Source: Dendrolimus kikuchii
Taxonomy: Eukaryota; Arthropoda; Insecta; Lepidoptera; Lasiocampidae
Direction of reading: 5' to 3'
Assembly (NCBI GenBank): GCA_019925095.2
Contig: CM034405.1
Location: 15,401,401 to 15,465,400 of the forward strand
DNA: 64,000 bases
Positions 55,800 to 64,000 of this stretch are shown here, piece by piece. The first letter of the stretch is position 1, and the number at the start of each line of letters is the position of its first letter. Position numbers and translations under genes: made by a program. The notes under the pieces are model-generated. The model ran no database searches. It was not told where the DNA came from and saw only the letters and a list, made by a program, of their open reading frames with translations.

Positions 55800-56087
55800 T
55801 AAAGGACATATGAGTTATCAGCACATTTTCTCTATATAGCTAATGTTTAGTAATCTTGAATATTCAAATTTTACAATAAAGATCATCATCCTAGACTTAA
55901 ATCCCGATTGCGTTCAGAGTGTTTACCTCGAAGCCTCAGAGCCATTTTTCTACTTTTTCTTTTACATTTTACGCAATCTGTGGCATCCCTTGTTTTGAGA
56001 TAATTGGTATGCATTTATTCCTTTATGACGTCTATCCAGCGCTTCTTGGAATTAGCCCTTCAACCGGAGCCCGGTGGAGGCATCATG
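55800..56087. other. nothing firm; possible repeat scrap
   Basis: 'tcatcatcctagacttaaatcccgattgcgttc' (55883-55915) resembles a common lepidopteran repeat opening; no ends found. Confidence 0.3.
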
Positions 56088-57050
56088 GCTAAACATTTGT
56101 TCCCCACATAAAGTAAAAAATCTGGGCGTTTATATTGATAGTCTCCTTTCCTGGAGCCCCCAAATTCAGGAAGTCAGTAGGAGGATGTTTGCATCTGCTG
56201 CTGCACTTCGAAGACTGCGTAATTTCCTTCCTCATGCGACTAAAACTGTACTTGCTCAATCTCTCCTCCCATCAATTCTAGATTACGTTGATGTCAGTTA
56301 TCTTGATCTTACTGAAAGTCAACTATGTAAACTTGAGCGACTTCAAAACTTTTGCATACGTTTCATATTTGGTTTGCGTAAATATGATCATGTTTCAGAA
56401 TTCCGAACTCAAGTGACTTCCAATACGTCTTCACCGGAATGCTCAAATATTGTCTCTTCTGCATAATACATTATTTAACCCTCAGACTACTGCATGCCTC
56501 AAAGAACAATTTCATTACCTTTATTCCGGTAACTTAGTCTCTAAGATCCTTGGAAAATTTATTACTTAAAACTCCTCTACATACAACTAGCTTTTATGGC
56601 AAATCTTTCACAGTCCCAGAAGTTCGACTTTGGAACGCGCTGCCTGTTATATAAATATCAAGCTAGCCAAGTCGCTGCCTATTTTTAATAGACTTGTGAA
56701 GGATTATTATAGCTTAATTTAAGGATGCAGCAGCAGTTATTGTCAGCTTTTTCTAGTTTTATATTTAGTGTAAGTGTATTTTATAATATTTTATTTACAT
56801 ATATCATATTAGTATAATTTTTATATTTTATTAATGTATGTATATTATATCATGTATGTATATATTTATAAGATACTGATTCGGTAGTGAGAATAATGCA
56901 ACATACCTCCGTTCTTATCAAATTTTTTGTCCATCCAAAGGTTGTCTGGAAGAAATCACTAATAGCGATAAGACCGCCTATTGTATTGTAAAATTTTATT
57001 TCTGTTAACTGTATCTTTTAAAACACAATAAAGCATATTCATTCATTCAT
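56088..57050 (+). pseudogene. Jockey/CR1-type LINE, pol C-terminus and 3' tail
   Basis: Frame open to 56466: KVKNLGVYIDSLLSWSPQIQ, RRMFASAAALRRLRNFLP, LAQSLLPSILDYVDVSYLDL, LCKLERLQNFCIRFIFGLRK. This is the post-RT region of a well-known lepidopteran LINE. After frameshifts, LKTPLHTTSFYGKSFTVPEV and RLWNALPV follow (56566-56650). A tail hairpin 'ggttgtctggaagaaatcac..tagcgat' begins at 56941, then CAATAAAG and (ATTC)n at 57040. The upstream RT core and endonuclease are absent. Confidence 0.8.
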
Positions 57051-57051
57051 T

Positions 57052-57560
57052 CAATTATAACTGGCCTGTTTCTATAAAATGTGACAGCACTAAGCGACTC
57101 TTCTGCAGTTTGTTTGCTATGTCATGGATATGAAGACCACCGCGGATGCGGGAGTTCTATCAAATTTTCGAATAATCTTCAAGCAAAGGTCTGAAACGGT
57201 TCCGTATTTTGCTTGATACCTGTTTGCTTGCTAAAACTCAAATACTTGACACTGACTACGCATATAAATCGTACAAAATCGTATTCAATATACCTAGTTC
57301 TCGCATTGACAAATACGAAAGGACTTTACCTGTAGTAAATAGATGTGTGTATGCATGGGACTAAAAGCGACTATGATTGGACAGCACGCTCGCAACTGAT
57401 CGTTCCAACAGATATGCTTACTATCGCAATATGCATATACATTGTATACATTCAACTTCCAGTAAAGACCGCTCGCCTTCATAGACTGCAAGAACTAGGT
57501 ATATTAAATATAACTTTCACAATTTGTATATATAGTCAGTATCAAGAATTTGGATTTTAG
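57052..57560. other. nothing recognised
   Basis: No feature supported. Confidence 0.4.
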
Positions 57561-57563
57561 TAT

Positions 57564-57804
57564 ATTTTTTTTTTTAATTGCAGGAGTTGAGCAGACAGGC
57601 AGACGGTCCACTTGATGGAAAGCCGTTACCATCGCCTATGGACATTTACAACACCAAAGGTGCTACAAATGCGCTGCTGCTCTCTTAATGGAAACTGGAA
57701 CCTGGTCACTAATGCCGGAACACAACTCAAGGTTGTTATGACGACATACTTTAGACTAGGGGTGGTAGCCATCCAGTCGGGCAAATGCCCTACCACCTGG
57801 CTGA
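57564..57804 (-). mobile_element. family A SINE-like copy, 5'-truncated
   Basis: Poly-T tail at the left; ends at 'ccctaccacctggctg', missing the first ~75 bp of the element. Confidence 0.88.
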
Positions 57805-59365
57805 ATAGTCTTCAAGCAAACAGACATCAGGCAAAATCCGATGCTATATCGCCTCGTAGGTTAGAGATGCACCTATTCAAATCGTAATTCAAACTAAATT
57901 AAAAATAACGAATATAATTTACTACAATGAAATATAATACCTACATAGAAAAAATATCGAACTGATGTTTAAAGAAAACATCTTTTGCAATAACATATTT
58001 AAAGCAATTGCATAAAGTTTGAGAACCTGGGCACGGAACGAGTGTTTGCGTCGTAAAAGGTGGCCTATGGGGCAGACGAGGCCCTTGTGACGAGGCGGCC
58101 TAAGCACATAACCCTTCTCATTATCTACACTCGGGTAAACAGGCGAGGATAATACTAAATTTATTCGGAATCACGCTAGAATTTGTTAATTTACATCAAA
58201 ATTTTCTGCGCCACCTACATCGCCAGATTAACTAAGAATATAGAAACACCATTAAAAGTACTACAAACTTAAAAAACAAATCTGATGAATGTACAAATAT
58301 TGTGCATGTTTTTGTTTGAATAAATAAATTTAAAAAAAAACTCAAAGATTTCACCCTTTAACTGACAACACGTGGCACAAATGATCCAAACCGGTCCATA
58401 ACGGTTTACGATCAAAAGAAGGTCAAACAACTGACCCCTGACTTGTTTGCCCCGTGCCCGTGTCTAGTCAATCGTATCCGTCAAGAAGTACAAGTCATGT
58501 CCCTTCAAAAATTAATACCAATATCGTCATTTCATTACGTTTGCCATACATATCACCAGGGGGTTTTTTGTGAGGATACATGGGGGCACGCAGTGCCCTT
58601 AAACGAAATATCGAAAAATTGCCATTAAAACTGAAAAATGAAAGAATTTGAAAAAAAATACAATTTTGGAAACCTTTACAAAAAAAAAGTTTTTTTAATA
58701 GATCAAAATTATCCAAATACAAAATCTAATCTATCTTTCCTGAACAGTTACCACGTCGCCTCATACAAAATGTGCGATGCTCTACAAGAGAGCTGAGTTT
58801 AGATTTGTAAAATCTTGATATAAGCCTAATGAGTGGTAATCAGAAAATTGAAAATGTGGTTCAAATATTTGGATGAAGAATAATTGAACCTGGTATGTAC
58901 TATGAAAAGACTTTGCATGGAAGCGATTAATAAACTGTCATTTTTTTTGGAGTAGAGCTACAAACAAAAAAATTATAGACTTTTAGACAACTTTCGAGAA
59001 TTAGCGTGCCCCCAATAAAGAAGTGACAATAAATTCTCATAACAATAAGCTACCATTCCTTGAATAGAGCCTTGTTACCGAAGGCTAAGGGAGGCAGCAT
59101 AACATTTAACATAATTACTATTAAAATGCAGTATCAAGAAATAACAGTAAAGTAATTAAATAAGTAGTCAAAAAGCAGCAGGAATGCGTAAAATATAATG
59201 AAAAACGAAATGTCCCAGAGAAAGTGACAACTGAATGCATTAAATAAAAAAAGCATTTACAATATAAAACTTGTGTTCATTAACCGCCATGAACAGCCTC
59301 ATTGTACAAGTGATAATGACATTGAAAATTAAAAGCCGATGCATCCCATTGACCGGCGAACGCTC
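57805..59365. other. nothing recognised
   Basis: AT-rich with a GC-richer patch at 58020-58110. Frames at 58443-58628 (+) and 58495-58722 (-) overlap and have no recognisable content. Confidence 0.4.
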
Positions 59366-59369
59366 GTAA

Positions 59370-59960
59370 CTGAAAAAAAAATCAACAACACGCGGCCCAA
59401 TAAAAACGTAAAATTGCCGGCACTGACATTATCCTATTACGTCATCATTCCATTCATGAAAACGATACGCCAAAAAAAAACAATCGCATCGGGAACACGT
59501 GTTAAACGCCGCCATTAACCGGCATCCCGTCGAAAAATATTAATTATTAATTAACACGCTGCTGCTGCGCATTAAAATATTTTTATTGGCGCCAAAAGGC
59601 AAAAAGTCCGGGAGTTAATTCGGTGGCCGCGATGGCATTGTTTGTGGGCCGCGTGCATAAAAAAGCTGAAACGAGAATGTGGAAAAAAATACAACCGAAC
59701 ACGGGGTGAAATAAAAAACTGAGTCGCACGGAGCCCGCCATGATTTAAAAATAAAAATGTCGGATGTCCGTAATGAAATCGAAAGGCGGTTCGTCGATAG
59801 CCATTGGAAAAAGGTAAAAGAAAAGCGGCACTTTCACGCGTGAGAATTTTGGCTTTTTTGGCATCCCGCGCGGCGCCGGCGCGTCCGCGGCCCCGGTATC
59901 GTTTAGCGGGTTACTAAGACACGGGCAGCCGATAGACGCGGACGGAACTACCGGAATACT
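59370..59960. promoter_or_regulatory. candidate conserved regulatory element (possible PRE/enhancer)
   Basis: The longest repeat-free GC-richer stretch. Motifs seen: E-box AACACGTGTT (59495), GCCGCCATTAACC (59512), AATTATTAATTAAC homeodomain cluster (~59541-59554), TTGGCGCCAAAA E2F-like (59587), GATGGCATTG (59631), CCGCCATGATTT (59736), AGCCATTGG (59801), CACGCG (59835) and CpG-rich CCCGCGCGGCGCCGGCG (59865). Repeated GCCAT cores fit Pho/YY1 sites of Polycomb response elements. Function is inferred. Confidence 0.35.
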
Positions 59961-60046
59961 ACTAATAGGGTAGATTAAACAAGAACTACATAAGGCCGAC
60001 GCACATGTCTAAGACGTTTTATGCAAAGAATGCTATGCGCATCTAA

Positions 60047-60190
60047 TAGCCGGCTCCTATATCTTACTATTTATTCCCGTGCCTTATCACCGATTGAATT
60101 TTGACATTAGATATATCGAGTTTAAATCAAATTTTACCCGACAGCAAGGCAAATAAACGGTTGATAAGATGTAGGAACGGGCCATTTGAC
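60047..60190. mobile_element. family E foldback MITE
   Basis: Left AGCCGGCTCCTATATCTTA and right-end complement GGCCCGTTCCTACATCTTAT are inverted; the middle matches 42373-42478. Confidence 0.65.
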
Positions 60191-60862
60191 GTGTATAACG
60201 CTGTTCAGACAGACATGAAAGTTCTATAATCGGTCCTTTACTATTAGGCGTTGTATAAAAAAGGAAAGCAGAGCAAAGCTTTAAGCAAAATCTTAAATTT
60301 TAACATTTATTTTGAAACACAGACAGACAGACACTTCAATTTTTTTAGTGCCTACCGAGTTTTCTTTATACTGTCTGGATGCAATAACAATACAACTGTA
60401 ACATTAAAACACATATTTCTTGTTTAACGTTATACATCTCCATTTTATAATAAAAGCCCAGATATACATTTTCGTTTTCATAACTTCAAGAAGCTTTCCA
60501 TGCCCAAAACTGATCTCGGTGGAATCAATACTCACTGCCGTCAAAGTCACGATCCTTACAAGTAAGGGAACGAAGAAGAGAGCGCTTCAGAAATTACTGA
60601 TTGCCCTATACTCAAACAAGGCTGCTTTTTAATACAAACGCCAGTCTACGTCCGTATTACGGATACAATCAATATCTCCTTGCCAAAGGAAACGGGGACT
60701 TTTTGACCAAAGAAATGTAATGAGTTAAGACATGGTTTCAAAACGTGGTATATTTTTCTATTACAAAACGGAAAACATTGGCCCTGAATTCTATCTGGAC
60801 ATAGAGAAATCCTAAAAATAAGGTCAATAAAATAAGTTATCGATTACGAATCGAATCGAATA
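60190..60862. other. nothing recognised
   Basis: No feature supported. A 70-codon frame at 60420-60632 has no recognisable content. Confidence 0.4.
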
Positions 60863-60875
60863 AATTTCAACAATT

Positions 60876-61118
60876 CAACAGATATACAATGCAAAAGTGG
60901 ATGAATGCAGAAGTCGTGGAAGGCCACGACACACCTTCCATGATCAAATTGATCGTATACTAGCAGAAGGTGATGTCAGGAGCCTTAAGAACAGACGAGC
61001 GTGCATGACAAGAGTTATGAATGTCAAAGAAGCAAGTGAGGTGTGTAAGAATAAGCTTGAATGGCGCTCTGTTGTTCGTGCCTACCCCGCAAGGGAACTG
61101 GCGTGAAGTTGTGTATGT
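60876..61118 (+). mobile_element. family B (RTE-like) 3' fragment
   Basis: From 'cagatatacaatgcaaaag' to the ORF stop and a short 'gttgtgtatg' end; the (TATG) tail is nearly absent. Perfect 13-bp duplication AATTTCAACAATT at 60863-60875 and 61119-61131. Confidence 0.92.
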
Positions 61119-61329
61119 AATTTCAACAATTAAATAATATGAAAACATGCCACACGATCATTTTATACAAAATAACTAAACTCACTACAAGTATAAGAAA
61201 TACGAAAGCCCGCCTACTTTCGCTGTGCGCCATTCAGCCGTTACGTCATAAATTACATACACCGAATTATGTCATTACACTAGTCAGTGAAACATTTGTT
61301 CCAACCTTTGTACAGTATTAAAAAAATAA

Positions 61330-61570
61330 AGCCCTCAAAATTTTTCCAGCCGGCTATTAAAAGTTTATCTCCTTGAATTTTTTCAGAATAATCGCCTATT
61401 AATTTTAATTAAAATACTAATTAACAGGTCCGACGCGACAGGCTAAATTGCCGGACTCTCGGCCGAGTAGAGCTTAGGCCGGCGTTGGATGCCGCCAAAA
61501 AATATTCTTCGCACCGTACACTCCATTAATAACAATTTTCATACCAACTCTTAGCGCTTAACTTTTTTTA
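61330..61570. promoter_or_regulatory. candidate conserved non-coding island
   Basis: 'ccagccggctattaaaagtttat', 'cctattaattttaattaaaatactaattaac' (several TAATTA/TTAATT), then 'gccggactctcggccgag' and 'gccggcgttggatgccgcc'. Similar texture to 59370-59960. Confidence 0.3.
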
Positions 61571-62085
61571 CACAGTCCCAAAAAACTCTGTTGATAATGC
61601 GAACGGCTAATCCTCAAAAAAGTGGTTTTATTCCGCGTTTGTGAATTGTAGAGCATAATTCAGGTGATCTATATGAACGTTATGTAATGTGGTTCGCCTA
61701 AATTCTAAATAAATTGTGCCTATTTGTTAGAGCTGTTACGACTATTAATTCGTTAGGGATCACCTAGGATTCCCTTATTGGGGTTCCGTAGTCATTTTAG
61801 CAAACACCTTATATTATCGCCATGTCCGTCCGTCTGTTCGTGTCTTTGATCTCTCAATCATTCTCAAAAACTATTGATATAATTTACATGGCGCTACACG
61901 ATTGTGTAGTAAAATTGCAAGACAATAAAAAATCACGATTAACCATACATGCAATTGTGAATTAAGTTCTTTTCAATGTATACATAGTCATCTAGGGCAT
62001 CTGTTGTTAATCAGATCTTAAAAACTTAATACAATGTTCCTTAAAGACTTTTTTTATTTAATATGTTAGCTGTCGTCAACCAGCC
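61571..62085. other. nothing recognised
   Basis: 61790-61880 has a decayed 'gttccgtagtcattttagc...tccgtccgtctgttcgtg' repeat phrase; otherwise AT-rich. Confidence 0.35.
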
Positions 62086-62087
62086 AA

Positions 62088-62255
62088 TCACAGTCCACTG
62101 CTGGACCTAGGCCTCGCCAGTCGGCGTCACTCATCCCGGTCCTCCACCTTCCTCATCTAGCGCCTATTGGTGACCTTGCGCAGGTCGTTAGTCCATCAGG
62201 CTCGAGGGCATCCGACACTGCGTTTACCGAGACGCGGTCTCCACTCCATGTTATG
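62088..62255 (-). pseudogene. RTE-type LINE C-terminal remnant
   Basis: Minus strand reads, with frame breaks, RLRTRW.DDLRKVTNRR.MR-like, then RKVEDRDE and a 'QQWTVIG'-like end. This is the R.RTRW.DD...W...A.DR..WR....AYVQQWT C-terminus seen in RTE-group LINEs. Distinct from family B. Confidence 0.55.
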
Positions 62256-62530
62256 TTAGCTACCAAAGTTATAAAATTATGTGATCTTCCTTATAGCATT
62301 TGAGTTACTAGGTGGAAAATTATGCAAAATTTGTGTATTGCATAATTATTGTATATCAACATGTAAACACATACCAGACTCACACATTCCTATATATATC
62401 CATATATTTATTATATGGATATGTACATAGATATTGTGCGTAGTCTGCGTATTTCTAAAGCAGATATGATTTGGTTTACTTCAATATTTTAACTTGAATG
62501 AAGAAACCAAAGTGATTTAAATCGATATTA

Positions 62531-62650
62531 GACAGTTCATTTTTGTCTTTCAATTTAGTTGTATCAACCAAAATGATGACAATAAACATAAACTTGAATC
62601 ATTCAATATCATTGACAACATCGTCTCCTTTCATTTCTGCCCTTTGCGCA
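62531..62650. repeat. dispersed repeat shared with 18.8 kb
   Basis: 'aaacataaacttgaatcattcaat' and flanks align with 18797-18920, same orientation. Confidence 0.6.
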
Positions 62651-62759
62651 CTTCAGATTTAAGAATCGTAAAAAATGAAATCATAGAAAAACAAGGTAGA
62701 AAGCAGTGTTATCAACGCGTGGCTTGCAAAATGTGATTAAAAAAGTAAAAAGGAACTCA

Positions 62760-63010
62760 TTATACATCAGCACCGTCAGCTACCTTCCCTTAAAAACTCT
62801 CTCCCTAATATAATAACCCTCCCACACCTCCCGGGGTCATAAAGGCCGTCCCTTCGAAATATTCTTTCAACGAAATTCGCCTCCGTCCCTTCAGAACAAA
62901 AAAGAAAGCGCTGCATCACGGTCATTTTTAATTTTAACCCTAACGACGCCATTGAAGGCATTTAACGTCCGCCATTACGCCGTCACTATCTGGTGCGTGA
63001 ATCTTCGTTG
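62760..63010. promoter_or_regulatory. candidate conserved non-coding island
   Basis: 'ggtcataaaggccgtcccttcg', 'acgacgccattgaagg', 'cgtccgccattacgccg' (two GCCAT cores 25 bp apart), 'gtcatttttaattttaaccc'. Repeat-free. A 61-codon minus frame across it is probably chance. Confidence 0.3.
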
Positions 63011-64000
63011 CTAAATGAAAGGGAAAGGGGCTGCGATGGTATGCATACCTAAGATACGTGTGCGTAAACAATCGACGGTTCTGTGGTTTTGTAACTATTA
63101 CTCCCAGACATATTTTGATGATAGAGAGGTGGGCCCTAGACTGTGGCTGAATGCGTCTTATTAAGAGCGTTAAAAATAACGTCGTTAACGAATAGCCACA
63201 TTAGTGTATATACATTCGTTGATTGTCAATATATAATGTTATAAATATTTAAAAAGTATATTGCATCACAAATTACACATTACACTCATCACCACATCTA
63301 CGTTGATAATAACGACCATCACCAATTTGTAACTAAATATACTCCTAATTTCTACACCACTAGATGACGCTACGTATCATTCTTTTCTTATCTTGCAAAA
63401 AGCAAGAAACGGTTTTCAGCGCTAACTATGCCGATTATACTATTTACTTTAAAGATACTAAGACTTTTGGAAGCCTTATTTGGACCACTGGAAGGTAAAC
63501 ATGTTGAGGTCGGAATATTTATTCTACTCAAATTACCAATACATAGATCGGTATAGATGAATAAATAACAGCGACCTTCATTACTAATAAATAAATTTCG
63601 ATAACTTTCAACGTTTATTTTAGAATTAAGAATAATAAAGTGGAAATTATTTATGGAAGCCGGCAAGTAACCATGCATAAATTTCAACTTCATCCATCTA
63701 CTATATACATAGTCCGTATTAATATTAATACAGGAAGGTACGTGATTTGCATTTTAGCACTTGGCAACCCCTCCGTGAAGGCGGATGCGGAAAAATCTCA
63801 AAAAAATTTAAAATGACGTACGTCTGAGTAAATGGCTCGAAAAATATACGGTTCGTCGAGTAAATGCTTGGCTGGTGAAGGGCGTCTCTTAATTTAAACG
63901 TTGCATTGTAGAATTCGCAACGCTGCATTCTGGGGTTAATGTTTATTTTTAATATAGTTTTTGACGTCTAGATTATTTTAGGTTCACTTAAATAAAATTA
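63011..64000. other. nothing recognised
   Basis: Minus frames at 63388-63693 (101 codons) and 63725-63928 have no recognisable domain. 63760-63800 is slightly GC-richer. Confidence 0.4.

Overview
The window looks like gene-poor nuclear DNA of a lepidopteran (moth or butterfly). It is AT-rich, no intact multi-exon host gene is recognisable on either strand, and it is densely packed with repeat families typical of that order: CR1/Zenon-type and Jockey-type LINE tails with poly-A or short-motif ends, an RTE-like LINE ending in (TATG)n, Helitron-like fragments starting TC...CTAATATTATAAA and ending CTAG, and many small foldback MITEs. The order-level assignment rests on remembered family features, not on a search.

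The best-supported content is repetitive. (1) Family A is a ~300-bp SINE-like repeat with at least 15 copies on both strands. It has a constant 5' end (CGTGCAGGAACGG), internal hairpins, and a 3' tail shared with a decayed CR1/Zenon-like LINE at 41.5-41.9 kb. (2) Family B is an RTE-like LINE with eight 5'-truncated copies; seven carry 9-13 bp target-site duplications and the longest keeps 209 codons at 52.1-52.8 kb. (3) Family C is a Helitron-like pair at 4.4-5.2 kb (+) and 26.6-28.2 kb (-). The two copies are the same element, but each has expanded different simple repeats at matching internal positions, including a ~730-bp GGGCAAAA array. (4) Other LINE debris: an R4/Dong-type endonuclease fragment (31.5 kb), a decayed PDG...WD-domain ORF (32.3-32.7 kb), Jockey/CR1-type 3' ends (28.7, 38.9, 44.7-45.0, 56.1-57.0 kb) and an RTE-type C-terminus (62.1 kb). 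(5) MITEs/foldbacks: 0.55, 6.4, 10.2, 14.0, 20.5, 21.2, 24.3, 40.0, 42.4, 55.2-55.7 and 60.1 kb. (6) A probable solo LTR at 21.6-22.2 kb.

Host coding content is at most a few candidate exons: an acceptor-preceded open frame at 9681-9860 (+) and a GC-richer frame with a good donor at 50293-50430 (-). Both are weak. Between the repeats lie short, GC-richer, repeat-free islands, clearest at 59.37-59.96 kb, with homeodomain-like TAATTA sites and repeated GCCAT motifs. They resemble conserved non-coding regulatory DNA, so the window may be a gene desert or a large intron around a regulated gene. That last point is inference.

Most long open frames are artefacts: the GGGCAAAA and CGTTCTGGT arrays are open in several frames, and family A gives recurring meaningless translations.
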